Source: Lineus longissimus
Taxonomy: Eukaryota > Nemertea > Pilidiophora > Heteronemertea > Lineidae
Direction: 5' to 3'
DNA length: 64,000 bases
Assembly (NCBI RefSeq): GCF_910592395.1
Contig: NC_088318.1
Location: 12,216,349 to 12,280,348 of the forward strand
The position numbers and the translations under genes were made by a program. Below, in pieces: positions 26,626 to 38,477 of this stretch; positions within the stretch are counted from its first letter, which is position 1; every line of letters starts with the position of its first letter. Below the pieces are notes generated by a model. That model was not told where the DNA came from and did no database searches. It saw only the letters and a list, made by a program, of their open reading frames with translations.

Positions 26626-27783
26626 ACAGAAGGAAACTTGATTTTGTTTGACTCTCATTTCTATGTATCAGCGACAGTGCATCCCCATGGGTTTACAAAA
26701 TCACACCAGATTTACAACACACGAGCCTATAACTGCAGGAAAACCTGTGCTACCCTGCCCGGAATACGAAATATGTGACTGTGCGTTTTTGTGTGTCGTC
26801 CCTTCATTATTCTGGTGCGAGTTGTAGCAAAATGGCCAAGAAATGCTTAGAATTTAAAGCAGGAGATCAAAGGGTGTGTATGATTGGGATGGGTGCGTAA
26901 CAATGACTTGGAGCGGGTTTAAGAATGGTGGCATCATGGCGCGTGGCATGTATTCTTAGTTATTTTGCTATGGTGTAATTTTGTTGACAATGACTTGGAT
27001 TGAGTTCAGTATTGAGTATTGCAGCTTGAGGCAAGAATTCTGTACAGGGGACGATATTTTCACGGATAAAGAAACCATAGAAGTCTTGGCTGAAATGATA
27101 ACTGGGATGGATGTGTATCATTTCATAATTTCATATTTGGTTGAACTTTACTATTTACATCTAAATCAATTGATTGTTTTATGGCAAAGCATCATTTTGT
27201 ATGTCTGTGGCTATTCAGAGTAACTTCTTTTTGGCAAATAAATGCCTTAAATAGTATTTCTGCTAGCAGCAGTTTTGAATTTGTCGATGGGTCACAGATG
27301 AATTGACAATGAAGCCCCCATTCTCAAAAGATTTTAAATAAAACAGAAAAAGATTTCGTTCAAATTAAGTTTGATTAGTATCATTTGCACTTCCAAAGCC
27401 GAGAATCTCAAATAGTTAAAAGTTAATCTGTTTGCCTATTCAAACACCGCCGCATGCCGCGGTTGTAATTGAATTAAAAATCCTCCTCTAATCTCTGTTC
27501 TCAGTCTGTTCATCACGTGTCGGGGCGTGGCATTGTCTAATTTTAAAAAGTTCAGTGTGCCACGTATTGATTTAGACAATAGGACATGAATTTAAGTGGT
27601 GTGAAGTTAAACGAATGTTAAGTGGGCTGTAAAGTGTTTAAATGCTAATTGGTACCTTGTCAAGTGGACGAGCTAATTAGATGACAGCTCTTTGTGGGAT
27701 TGAAACGTTTTTGAATTGAATTGAATGTTTGGTTTGGAGTGTGGCTACAAGTGATTATTCAAGTGAAATTGGTGTCTTGGGTT

Positions 27784-27798
27784 GGGGGGGGGGGGGGG
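27784..27798 (+). repeat. Poly-G run, 15 bases
   Basis: An uninterrupted G15 follows GTT. Homopolymer length is likely variable and error-prone. Confidence 0.85.
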
Positions 27799-28140
27799 TG
27801 TTGCTGCGATAGCATGTAAACTCTAGATTGTCCCGTCCGTTTGAAGGCTCTTGATGAGCAGATTTTGATTGCTGTGCGTAACTTTTAGTGATGAGTGTTG
27901 CATTTAGCATGTTTAGAGATATTGAAAGTATATGGCGTAAAAAAGAAAATCTGATTGAAATTACTGTTACATATCTCACACAGGGGAATCAAAACACCAA
28001 ATTGGCAGCAAATACTTATGTTTTTACAGTAATCTATCATGTTATGATTTATTTCATTTTGTTAAAAATATTTTTTTTCGGAAATCTAAAAACGCTAATT
28101 GTAGTCTTTTTGTGACCATGTTTACCTCTTCTTGTTGCAG

Positions 28141-28191
28141 GTGAGTTTAAGTACCCATTGTCGCCACTTTATCCCCGAAAAAGGTTTGGAG
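28141..28191 (+). CDS. Candidate 51-nt internal exon (phase 1-1), starts with a donor-like GTGAGT
   Basis: A pyrimidine-rich tract (TTTACCTCTTCTTGTTGCAG) precedes the exon, and GAG|GTAGGA follows at 28191/28192. Read in phase 1 from exon 1 it encodes EFKYPLSPLYPRKRFG, basic and proline-rich, with no stop. Its length is 17 codons exactly, so inclusion or skipping keeps the frame. The exon's first six bases are GTGAGT. Once joined to exon 1 the junction reads AAAAG|GTGAGT and regenerates the same donor exon 1 already used. This could therefore be an ordinary cassette exon, an RS-exon, or a zero-length recursive-splice point inside one large intron. A third reading, that CAG|GTGAGT is only a donor of an upstream exon, is less likely because of the pyrimidine tract. 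Confidence 0.5.
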
Positions 28192-30630
28192 GTAGGAAAA
28201 AATTTAAAAGTACTAAAAGTTTTTCTAATTCTTTAAGTTGTTGTATCCGTCATGTTGAATTTTTTGCTGATAGCTCATCTTCCTAGTCTCTGGAAAACAA
28301 TTCCTTTTATGGATTTAAGGCATTTAGTCTGTACTGGTAAGATTTCAAAGAAAATTGTACACACAGGCAAACATGACGTTAACTTTTTCTTGAGTCACTC
28401 TTTTCGACAATGAACTCAGAGCTCCCATCAGCCAATCATCTTTTCTTTAAAAGCATCAGATTAGATAGATTCCTTGTGTCGTCTTTCCAATTTATTGTTA
28501 GCCTCTTCGAGGATTGATTTCTCAAACGTCAATGTGCACAGGAGGCGTTGGTTCCATTCATTAGGAACCTGTCAGTGTTGACAGTGTGCGGGAATTGATC
28601 GATCTGCTAATGTGATGTATTTCATGCAGATTTTCCCGTGTTTGAGTTGGACGTTATTTATTTAAAGTGGGTTGAGTCATGGGGCAATTTATAATCGATA
28701 TTCAAAAATGGTAATGAGACGACAGCGGCAGCGTTATTGCTAATTTTACATTTTGATTAATTGAGATTTGGTGATTTTCTAAAATATTGGTTTCTTGGCT
28801 TTGGTGTGATGATTATTTCATCATGCCCATTTTTCACAAAAACAGGTCACTCACTTTGCGTAATTTCTGAAAATGAACCCTTAGCCCTGCCCCAAGCAAT
28901 TCAAAACGAGTGACTTTTATCACCCCAACCCTTGACCACTGTTATGACATTCTCGAATGAAAGTAGCAAACTGTGGGAGTATTAATAAACTATACTCGCC
29001 TCCAGTGAATGAACTTGGTGATCTGTTGAAGTGACGTACATAAATGTAGGTGCTTTGAATGGAAATATTAAAAAGTCTAGCATTCATCAATGCCGGTATG
29101 AAAAATGACCAGATTAACTGAAAAATATGTCCAGATCAGCTGAAAAATATGTTAACTGAATGATATCTGTCCATCATGTTTTCAATAAATTTTCGATTAG
29201 TCTGTAGGACGGCAGGATAATTCAGTGTTGCAAAAGGTCAACTTGTTATGCTGTTAACTTGTTAAGTTTTTTGAAAAGTCTCGTTTTCATCCTTTGGGCC
29301 GTTGTACATGTTGTATCAGTCTTCAGAAGGTAACAACACGACATTTACGGTACAAAGTGTGAAACTTGCAAGTTAGTCAAATGAAAAAGGCAACTTTATA
29401 ATCCGGAGTGAAATTTCCAAGAATTTTACTGTTGGCTGTTATGTTCTGTAAACTTTGTTCTGTGTCATTCTTTTGCATTGTGTGCAATGTCCGATTTGTT
29501 ATTTTTTTCAATTTTCAATGAATTTGCAGGATGTAGTGCTCTTAGAATTTATTCCTTCATAACATCTTTGAGGAAAAATGGATGGTACTTTTCATCCGAA
29601 TGATATCTCGAAACCATTTTTCTTTGATGCTATAGATTTTCAACACGTTTGAGAAATGAATGAATTTTGAAATGCAGCTAATTCTTTGCAGATTCCAAAG
29701 AAAAATTGGACTCTGACTAAATCAACTTTTGACATTTTGACTTTTATTCCCAAGCAGTTCCTTTAAAATAACTTCAAGGAATTTTTGAGAAAAACTAAAT
29801 ACATTAGCTAACACATTGTTATTTTTCAAATGTTCCAACAAAGGGCTTTTGGTGCGAACTTCACATGTTTGTGTATTTTTCTGCATATTTTTCCGAAAAA
29901 TTCTTTTCAACCAATTCATTTTGTGATTAGACTCAATGCGTTAGATGCAACTTATTGTGACCTTAAGGGAGTTTAGCGGCCATTCAATGCTGCCCCGGTG
30001 GCATCCGAATCCCGCGATTGCCGCCTTTGACGCGGGATGCTGGCGGGGAAAGGTTACAGGTTAAGTCGGGAATGAATGCGTCCGCCATTGTTCTCTTTTG
30101 GCCATTGTTACCGAAGGCAATTATATTAATGGAGGGCACTATCAGAAAGTTAAGGGAGGCTTTTCCAGATAAAATACCTCTTGCGAATCTACACTTATTT
30201 TTTTACGGCGGTATTTGTAATTATTGAAACTACTTCAGAATACCCAGCAGGATTCTGACCCTTGGCCTACGAGTGTAGTACTGACGCTGAGATCTGAGGC
30301 TTTTGCGGCATTGTTGATATCCGGACAACGCGGATTAAAAACAGATGACCTATAACGCGTATTTTTTCATGCGAATGAAGTACTTTTACATGAGAAAACG
30401 TAATGTTAAAGGTTCCACGTCTCATTTGAAACGAAAGATTAGAAGTTATGAAATATCGTGGGTGCTGCCACAGAGTGCATCAGTGGTGGGCGGGATTTTG
30501 CTGTTGGAACGGGATTACAAACGAGATTCAGCAGCGTGATTTCTGTTCGCCGAAAGGTTGGCCTTTCACCTTTTGTGCAATTGGTAAGTCTCTCGTATAT
30601 AGATCTAGTTCACCCCAGATTTATTTTCAG
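28192..30630. other. Intron-like sequence
   Basis: A 50-nt interval at 28287-28336 has splice-like edges (CATCTTCCTAG, CTG|GTAAGA) but is open in two frames of conflicting phase. A GC-rich patch sits at 29990-30090. Several acceptor-like tracts (29529, 29699) lack good donors. Confidence 0.4.
29109..29160. repeat. 22-bp minisatellite, 2.4 copies
   Basis: CCAGATTAACTGAAAAATATGT and CCAGATCAGCTGAAAAATATGT-like units adjoin, followed by TAACTGAA. The unit length and the GATC-GCTGAAA core resemble the minisatellite at 58467. Confidence 0.7.
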
Positions 30631-30751
30631 AAACCCAGTCTAATTCCATGAGTAATGGCTGCAACAGATATATCTGTCCAGTTGTGAGCTCAGGTTGCTC
30701 GACTGTTTTGCTGAATTTTCTCGGTCACTGTCAATTGCAAAATAGTACTTG
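30631..30751 (+). CDS. Candidate internal exon, 121 nt (phase 1 in, phase 2 out)
   Basis: The acceptor CACCCCAGATTTATTTTCAG ends at 30630; the donor is ACTTG|GTGAGAG at 30751/30752. Only phase 1 is open, which is the phase left by the exon at 28141-28191. It reads ETQSNSMSNGCNRYICPVV and continues Ser/Cys/Leu-rich (STVLLNFLGHCQLQNST). The frame meets TGA right after the donor, as expected at an exon end. Against it: it leaves in phase 2 and no phase-2 acceptor partner was identified. Forty open codons are not rare in this base composition. Confidence 0.2.
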
Positions 30752-31827
30752 GTGAGAGCATCTCCATTGTTTTTCCGGCATTGTCTTCTATTTTTTTTCG
30801 TTTTGGGTCATTGCTACGTAAATTCCTACTGCCTCGCGTCGGTGTCATGCGGACATGACCGATTATATTACCGCTTATATGGATTTAGCTTTGAGTGTTA
30901 CTTCGTGAAACCTTCCTCACGACTTCTATCACGATCACTTCAAGGATTTACTCTCGATTCTGAGGTCATTGAACTCTCCTATGCAGTATTCCGTACAGAA
31001 GAAGAATTAATTTGTTCCCGCCATAGGTCTAATGAAAATAGTGTTGCAACGTGATTTACAAACTGGTGTGGAATCATCATGATATTGAACAAATATAGGC
31101 ATATATTCTTTGGACATCTGAAATTCACCTCATTTGATACAACGCAAGCAGACGTCAGCACCAATGGCTCAACCTACAGTCTGTTGACATAAGAATGGTA
31201 ATACTGAAGCCATACACCATGTACGGTAGAGGTAGGTCAAAATTCCTTCTGTTATCTCTTCTGCTTAGGGGAACTTGCATCCTTTTTACTCCAGGACCCA
31301 GATGACTATGGATGGCGTTCCTCTTTAAAATGAGTGCAAATGACCCCCAGATCGTTTAAAAGTCACGTTCAAAAGTCACGTAGTATCTTATACATGTTAT
31401 AGTAGCTGGATGACTAAGTGTTCATGGTCAGTCTCCATTCATTGGAATGGTCATCACAATGATCTGATGTGGTCAAGCAGTGCTGCAAGTGACTCAGAAT
31501 TTACTTTCTTACTATTGCCAACAAGAATATAGTATTTCTGTTGACATTTGAGCACAAAAAGAGCAGATATCTTGCTCATAGGTTAATTAGTGTAAAAAAA
31601 TATGCAATTGGTCACTGGATCAGACATAAAAGTTGTTTTAAGAAGAAGAAAAAATGATGCTTCGATCAGAAGGAAAGACAGTTTTAACTGGATTCTGTCT
31701 GCAGAACTTGAGATTAGGTAGCGCTCTATTCAAGAACTTGTGTCGTTGAATCCATAGTAATGACCTGTGCAGAATTTGGGAATGTTTCATGCTGGCTTTG
31801 TTACCGACTGAGCTGAGTCATGGGCCA

Positions 31828-31839
31828 GGGGGGGGGGGG
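31828..31839 (+). repeat. Poly-G run, 12 bases
   Basis: An uninterrupted G12 after GGGCCA, directly left of a cluster of AGGTCA half-sites. Confidence 0.85.
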
Positions 31840-31844
31840 CAAAA

Positions 31845-31886
31845 AGGTCAAGGTTACTATGACCTTGACCTCAACCTTTGACCCCC
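31845..31886. promoter_or_regulatory. Cluster of AGGTCA-type nuclear-receptor half-sites
   Basis: AGGTCA at 31845-31850 is followed by TGACCT at 31860-31865 and 31866-31871 and TGACCC near 31879. On the minus strand this reads AGGTCAAGGTCA, a direct repeat without spacer that contains TCAAGGTCA, the extended half-site of ERR/SF-1-type receptors. Similar GACCTTGACC repeats also occur as simple repeats in invertebrate genomes, so function is unproven. Confidence 0.35.
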
Positions 31887-34800
31887 AATTCACACCGTTA
31901 TTGGCTGACATATTAAGTTACAATTCCTGCTGAAAGGAACGCTGATATTCCTGGAGATACTTGACATTGTAATAGCATCTTGGACGAGCCTAAACACCTT
32001 CTAAACTGTTTGTTGTTTTGTCATTGTTTATTTCCGCATCTGTTTACAATGGTGGGTGAATCATCCCAGCGATACAACAATGTTAGTGCTCAGGTGAAGA
32101 CACTGCTTAACCTTTGCTGACCCTGTGCATCCAGGTGCAGAGTTAATGAATCCCATCAATGAAAAATCTTTGAAATTGACAGTCAAATTTTCCAACACAC
32201 CTGGAATTTAATGAGAAATGCAGTACTTGTGCCCTCCTTTCCAGCTCTGGAACCCCCTTACATCTGAATCAATCTGAACATTTTTAAAGGCTAGAGTTAT
32301 CGCCATTATATTTCCGGTGGGAAAGCGACTTGGAGATATAGGGACCGAAAATTCTACTGTTTAGCTGTATATTTTCAATCTTTTCTTTGCATTGTCCATT
32401 TCTATGTTGAATTCTTAAAAGTACGTCTAACCTAATTTTCTGGTTTCACCATCATACTAGTTTTACCGTATCTTGTCTTAAATGCACTACCTGCTCAGAT
32501 CAACTAAGGCTGGCGTGGACTCCAGCAGGTGGTTGTAGTTCTTGAATCATGTTGTCTTCAAGGTATGCAAATTCCAAGCATCTTTCCTCAGGTTCAACAA
32601 TTTCATCTCAACGTGGTTAAATTCCATGTGCAATTTGCACAAGGTAATGCACTACATTCATTTTTGGGTGAAACTGATCTTTCAGTGCATTTTACCTCAA
32701 CTTGACTATGTTTTCGGTAGCAAACTGTGCACAGACTGTACATAGATTTTGTCTCATCTACCATCAGATCAACTTTGTTGAATTTTTCACCTGAGTGAAA
32801 TTGAAACTACAGCAAAAAAACACTTTGGAGCAGACACATTTCTGGAATTTGTACCAAGATGTCTGTGAGATTAGGCAAATAATTTGTGTCATGATAAAGA
32901 ATAACATACAATAGTTGCTTTAAAAAAGGTTTAAAGGGTTTATCTGGCTGTGGTTTTTCCATCGATTAATTGGTGGTGTTGCAAGTTATGAAAAAACTAA
33001 AAAAAATATTTGGAAAACTGGAAAAATGAAGTGTTCAAGTGTTCTTTCGCATTTTAGCCGTATCTCTTCTCTATCTTGTATCTGTTGGCATATGGCTCTT
33101 CTTTCCGAGTTCAGACTATGAAAGCAGTTGTAAACTAAGAACAACAAAGTACAAAATACATACCGACTCCCCGGGCAATTGTACGGGTCTTCTGGTAGAA
33201 GTAACAGACTCTGCAAATACTAAACAATTCCCGAGATGGTTGAAATTTTTTCAATCCTTGCAATGAAACACATGAATTGATTTGATGCAATGTGAGTAGG
33301 GGATACTAACTTATTACTTGGGCGAAAGAGGAAAAAAATCAACTACTGAAGAATTCCCACGACTGGTTGAAATTTTTTAACAGTTTCTTGTTGTGGCGTA
33401 TTTTCAAATTGATTTGGTGAGTGTATTGCAAGAAATTGGTTTAGTATTATGTTGTTATACAAAATATTGTTACAGTGCGATAAAAATAAAGTATGGTGCA
33501 ATTTCCAAATTGTTTGTGTTTTTTTGATGATGATGTATTTTGGAGTTGATTTAGCTTGTAAGTCTGTAAGTCATGTAAATAAGAAGTTACAAGTAGTTTG
33601 GTGGAACAGGAACAGGAAAAGGAAAACCTTTCTCCCATCTGGAGAGCTTACACGCCGGATAAACTTTTTCATTTGCTTGCAAAGGATATGGTAGTTTTTT
33701 AAATCACAAATGTTGTACGAAATAAGAAGTTCCTCTCGGATTTGTGGTCAGAAATTGATGTATTGGTGACACTTTTGTTGATGAAATTGATTTTAGGGGC
33801 TGCTTCTTTTAATCCGGACAGTGTCAGAAGTTCTTTTTAGCATCACTGCCTGAAATCTAATCTAGGCTGTGTGACCATAGACTGTTCACTCTTGCAGTTT
33901 TCCCTGTTCTGGGCTTGCCTGTGACCTATGGTGCTCCACACACAAAACGAACCTTGTTTGGCTTATTTGATGTTCCCATTGCTTGTTGTTACCAGGGAAC
34001 AAGCAAAGGAAACAATAGGAACAATGCCAAAAGTTAGTGAGGGAACATTCTTTGGATACGCAGCCTTATATTCTGTGTAGGCGCTATAAAGCCAATTGAA
34101 GGACGCCTTTACAAAATGCCTATATTAGGTGTATTAGGCCTATGTGAAACAGTATGTAATCAAATACTATCATACCACATAATATCGTACCAAACAAGAT
34201 TGACAAAAAAATGCAGCCCCAAAAAATGTCATACCCGTAATTTTCATTGTGCCCTTATTTGCAGAAAAAATATTCTCTAAGGTAATAACGGTACTCATCG
34301 TTGTGTCATACAAACAGAAATGAAGCACGATTTCTAAGCACACACTCCATTTGGTAAAAACTGGTAGTCACAGCGTCCTGCAAAAAATGGTTCCAAGGGA
34401 TCCTGGCATCCTGAGTAATTACGACCCTTCATGCCTCTTGAGCGTTTATTTCCGATCGGTCGTAAGCTTCACATGGCCGGAGCGTTGATTCTGCGATGAT
34501 TCCGCTCGCCACCATTTGGACGATGAGACTCGTTATTGTGTAAATGTGTCGTAATGACGCCTGATGACCGCCAAAGTGTGACAGTGCGCATTTCCTGACT
34601 TGGCGGATTGCATACTCGATCTCGCTGCTCGAGTTCCTGCGGTTGATGAATGGTGCTGGACACACGGATGGCTTACAGGAAGACTGATGGCGGGCGCGAA
34701 CGGGAAAAAATGCCAGCTATCACAAAGGTTGATGAGGTGGTATTATGTCAGTGCTCATATACTGCTATCGACTCGGACCGTCTGCGGACTCGTGACCATG

Positions 34801-35010
34801 TTGTACAAAGGATCGTACAGTGAAGTATGAGGTGTAGTGTCGTTTGTGGATTGCCACAAAAAAATTGAAGTAGACCGGACATTCACCGATCTTAGAAGTT
34901 TTGTGGCAGTCCACCCACTCAATTTTTGAACTTGATAATGAAGTTTCCGACATATCACATTGTCATTAATTACTAATGCCAGTTCCATAATTGAATTCAA
35001 ATACAGATAA

Positions 35011-35320
35011 AATTATCATCATCATCAGACGACTAAGCAGCAGGGGGCCACAAGCTTCCTCCTCCAGCTGACCTTGTCCAGGGCCAGCTCCTCAACTTGG
35101 TGTAGTTTCAGCAGTCTGTCTCCATCCCTCAACACTGATTGGGTGTAGAACAGGTAGGACTTCCGCTGGCCGCCTGCGCATCTCCAGCCATGCTTGGCGT
35201 ACTTCAGCAGGTTCATTTTCCAGCATTTGTGACAAGTGCCCTAAAAATGTCAGTTGGTGGTGTTGCACAAGGTGTATTAGAGTGGTGCACTTCAGCACGG
35301 AGTATGTAGCATTTGAAACA
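35011..35320 (-). mobile_element. 5'-truncated LINE 3' end, frameshifted
   Basis: On the minus strand one frame carries QLTFLGHLSQML, matching the LRFLGHVLRM-type motif found after the reverse transcriptase domain in many invertebrate LINEs. An overlapping second frame carries GWRCAGGQRKSYLFYTQSVL and a DKVSWRRKLV ending, matching the usual GRQR..YL...LL and DR..WR.LV tail. The switch of frame near 35215 implies an indel. The second frame ends in TGA at 35027-35025, followed at once by a GAT-repeat tail (35011-35027), typical of LINE 3' ends. None of the catalytic reverse transcriptase core is present, so this is a dead, 5'-truncated copy. Family matching is from memory of motifs, not a search. 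Confidence 0.62.
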
Positions 35321-36549
35321 TGATCAGCTGTCTCATCAGCATGCTAAAGCAGTTTCAAGTCCTGTGACAGCATCCCTTTATCAATTTGGCCCCAGCATGC
35401 CCAAAAATGTTGAACTGCTTCTGCATGAGAGATGTGAAAGGACTTCTAGTTTCATTGCTCAAACTCTGGTCAACGACCACCTCCACAAATCAGATAAGAC
35501 GTTTTCGAATCCTCGAATTATCCTGGGTTTTGGGTTGCAGCATGTAACGAACCAGAAATTGTGTAAACTTAATACCGTCATGCTCAAGCTGCGTAAAAAT
35601 GCGTGCTATCTTTCCTCTCGATCACATTAGTAATCTCAAAAGACCGATATATTCTACTACTGCCATTTGTCCGATGTCTTTCGGACGTTATGCAGTAGCG
35701 CTTTAATTATGACATACGTGTCCCTGTGATGACCAGAAGGCATGGCGTGACTTTTTTCCCGTTGGGTCATTCGCGATTCTGAATGATTTTTCCCTTGACG
35801 ATCCAAATTTGTGCCGTAGATGCATAATTGATATTGTAGGGTTTGTTTATCTTTTCCCCACGGGAGTTCAGCGCAACGACTTGAAGCAAAGTCCAACGTT
35901 TCGGACCAGTGGAGAATCATTTGTGCTTATTGTAGCTGGATTGAAAGAAGTCAGCAAGGAGTTTTTGGCCTGCTTGCTTCCCTGCGAGGATAGCTCTGTC
36001 GCCAAGTCTGGGTCTCGTCTATCTTGATGGCGTGATGTGGGATTGATTCATCTCCCTTATCAATATCTATAAATTGAATCGGCGGGTGATGGCATTTGGC
36101 ATTTGATGACACTTTTCAATTTCTGTTGCATTTTCCAGCGTGGCTGATGACTTATAAGGGGGCTTTAGTCATGATAGTTTTACACCCTGATAGAACAAAT
36201 AGTATCTTCTTCTCGATGACCAAAACCTAAAGAATTGGAGACTATCTACTATTGATACGTTGAATTCGACACTGGTGAGATGTGTCACATTGATTAAGAA
36301 CAGTACGCTTCCTCTTATTAGGGTAGCAATGTTACAACAATATCACCTCGCGTCAGTTCAAATTAATGTACATTGAAGTACTGTTCAAAGTATATTATGG
36401 TTTTGGCACAGTTGATATGAGATAAACGCCAGAAATTCCTTTTAGAACCGGAATCACTTAAGATAGAAAACCTTTGCCATGGAGAGGTTGACATCCCTGG
36501 AGTCGGAAGGAACTTGAAGCATCGAAAGACTGTCCGTTTGTTCACCTTG

Positions 36550-36600
36550 ACCATCGCGCCAACCAGCAATTTTTGTTGCGTGCAATCATGCAATGAAACT
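36550..36600 (-). repeat. Dispersed repeat family 2, short fragment
   Basis: CAGCAATTTTTGTTGCGTGC is the complement of the family core. Confidence 0.4.
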
Positions 36601-36954
36601 TTTAATATATAAAAATAGTGCTGCGATCTATGCAATGGAGATTGTTTGGAAAATTTTAAAAGAAGTGGAGCCGTCTTTTCAGTTAGAGTTTTCGGCATAG
36701 ACATTCATGTAGCCGCGTCTGGGCTGCACAGACATCATTACCCTGACATCAAGTAAAATATCCCCCCCTGTGGAATTTTGTCTAAAAATGCCAAACTTAG
36801 AAAACACCATGTCCAGACCGGTTTGCTGCCAGTTGCCTGGCAACGATTTGTCACTTAGTATCTGCAGCGCATCTAAACAATGTCTATTAATTCCGTACGA
36901 GCGTGGCTGGGCTAGACAAGCAAAAAACGGTGATCGCGGCTGGATACAGGACCA

Positions 36955-37035
36955 AAAAATTATAATCGCAGGTCGCCGCAACGAAAATTGCTCGTGCGCA
37001 CATTCCTTCTGGCTTTCTTACTTGACCAGTAATGA
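36955..37035 (+). repeat. Dispersed repeat family 2, fragment
   Basis: TAATCGCAGGTCGCCGCAAC then GAAAATTGCTCGTGCGC match the family 3' end. Confidence 0.45.
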
Positions 37036-37494
37036 AGAACTACCATTACCCACAGCTGTTCCACCAACTTGATTTACTCCGACTTGCTGGACACTGTCCG
37101 ACATAATAATCGGCAAAAAATAGCATAATGGCGCAGTTATCAATCGCTAGATGATAAAGCAAATCGTTTGCAAATCATCCGTGCAAATTTATGAATTATT
37201 TGATAGACTGTTGTTAATCCTTCTTAAAGATTAACCTGCCTTACTGCATCCGAAGAAAAATGCAAAAAGTGCTTATTAAGCCGCATTTTCTTGCTAACAA
37301 CTCATGTGGCAAAACACTTGGCCGCATTTTTTAGAGTCAGAGTTTTTTTTGCTCGATGTTGTGTTTGATTAAACACCTATCAAAAATGGGGATAGATTCT
37401 GTGCTTGAGTGTACACTGAGTTCTTGACATAAAAAACCGATCATCTGACCTTGCAAAAAGATCGCCCTGCTTGATTTGATGAACGAATATTCAT

Positions 37495-37632
37495 TTAAGT
37501 TTTATGCTGAGGAGAAAAGGATATGGTTCTTTCTGTTATGCTGACTTCATCCTTTCCAACCACTTTCGCAATCATAGTGTCATTATATTTTACGTCCATA
37601 GAAGAGGATTTGGCCTTTCCCCTCAGCCATGT
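37495..37632 (-). CDS. Candidate last coding exon of a minus-strand gene
   Basis: On the minus strand a very strong acceptor (TTTTTTGGTTTATCGTCCTGTGCAG) ends at 37633. The phase-0 frame then reads TWLRGKAKSSSMDVKYND, TMIAKVVGKDEVSITER, TISFSPQHKT and stops with TAA at 37497-37495 (45 codons). Composition is clearly protein-like. Joined to the candidate exon ending at 39229 (also phase 0) it would give an 89-residue protein across a 1.6-kb intron; exons between cannot be excluded. A competing reading uses an ATG two bases into the exon and stops after 15 codons. No consensus AATAAA lies close by. The product is not recognised. Confidence 0.33.
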   Translation of the reverse strand, partial: TWLRGKAKSSSMDVKYNDTMIAKVVGKDEVSITERTISFSPQHKT

Positions 37633-38315
37633 CTGCACAGGACGATAAACCAAAAAAGAATTATGTAATGTAAATTTCATTGTAATTGAAATCGCATGCA
37701 GTGGTTATTTTGTCGTCTGTGTCGCTTTCAGATTTATTATTCCAAGATTTTTCTTGACAGTGACTTGAGGTATTGTGGCAGGTTAAATACTCGCTACAAA
37801 ATCAATCAACTAACTACAGTTACGCCCCCTTTCTGGGTGTTTAAGCAATCTTTATTTTCATTTGGAATATTCCAATTTCACACCCCACTTAGGTTCTCCT
37901 TTATAACAGTATGGCAGTGAAACATTGACCTTTCTACCCTTCAAGTCAGCAGGCTAAGGGTTTCGATGTACTCTACCATGGCGCTACAAATTTAGTACTA
38001 GCATACAGACGATATATCATCTTGATAGCTAGGCCTATTTTCGGAGTAGTGAAGGCCTATGCCTGTCAGTAATAAGAAGCCTACTACTTCTCGTGCCATT
38101 CTCAACTGGGATATTTCAGTCAGTCTGCCACTGGAATGATACGATACTATAAACCCCATATCTTGGCCAGTGTTTTATTTTTGCAAAGTTAACAAATAAC
38201 AACTTTTGTGAAGTAAAATAGAGTTTCATTTGTGAAAAATGGCCTCAAAGTTTGAAATTTATCTGAAATTGGAAAATTTGGGACATTTCTGATGATAAAA
38301 GTTTTTTATTGGCAG

Positions 38316-38477
38316 GCGATTGCTCTGAAACTTGAAGGAAAGATGAGTCAGTGTATGGGCAGTCATGGTATGATTGACTCCAAAACGTTTGAAATGGCCC
38401 TAATCACATTTTGCATGAAAAACTCTTCAGATAATGAATTAATTTTTCGATTGGAAAAAAGGAAGGAAATTTCATAG
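38316..38477 (+). CDS. Candidate terminal coding exon, 53 codons, product not recognised
   Basis: A strong acceptor (AAAAGTTTTTTATTGGCAG) ends at 38315. Only phase 0 is open; the other two phases meet TGA within seven codons. It reads AIALKLEGKMSQCMGSHGM, then a Phe/Met/Leu-rich middle (KTFEMALITFCMKN), then an Arg/Lys/Glu-rich end (LIFRLEKRKEIS) and TAG at 38475-38477. The composition is protein-like. An upstream ATG at 38292 gives a 61-residue unspliced alternative. Its phase does not match the exons at 28141 or 49806, so it would belong to another transcript. It lies inside the intron of the minus-strand candidate gene (39360 to 37495). No AATAAA follows closely. Confidence 0.28.
   Translation, partial: AIALKLEGKMSQCMGSHGMIDSKTFEMALITFCMKNSSDNELIFRLEKRKEIS

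Larger units (their letters stand above)
26132..28140. other. Intron-like sequence
   Basis: An 80-codon frame at 26981-27223 has a protein-like middle (EFCTGDDIFTDKETIEVLAE) but only a weak acceptor and no donor. It also contains a family 2 fragment and the G15 run. Confidence 0.4.
30752..35010. other. Intron-like sequence
   Basis: Mostly unique AT-rich DNA. A GC-richer patch at 34430-34830 is open on both strands (76 codons plus, 78 minus). No convincing exon. Confidence 0.4.
35321..37494. other. No gene seen
   Basis: Overlapping frames of 100-113 codons on both strands (36363-37072) partly read through family 2 repeat fragments, which argues against coding. Confidence 0.4.

Noticed and set aside
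26981-27223. 80-codon frame with an acidic protein-like middle
   Set aside because: The upstream acceptor lacks a pyrimidine tract and no donor closes it; listed only as part of the intron.
28287-28336. 50-nt exon-like interval with CCTAG and GTAAGA edges
   Set aside because: It is open in two frames, and neither accepts the phase left by exon 2.
29529-29590. Acceptor-like tract followed by a short phase-1 open stretch
   Set aside because: The only donor (GGATG|GTACTT) is weak and the frame soon stops.
36363-37072. Overlapping 100-113 codon frames on both strands
   Set aside because: They read through fragments of the family 2 dispersed repeat and overlap each other.
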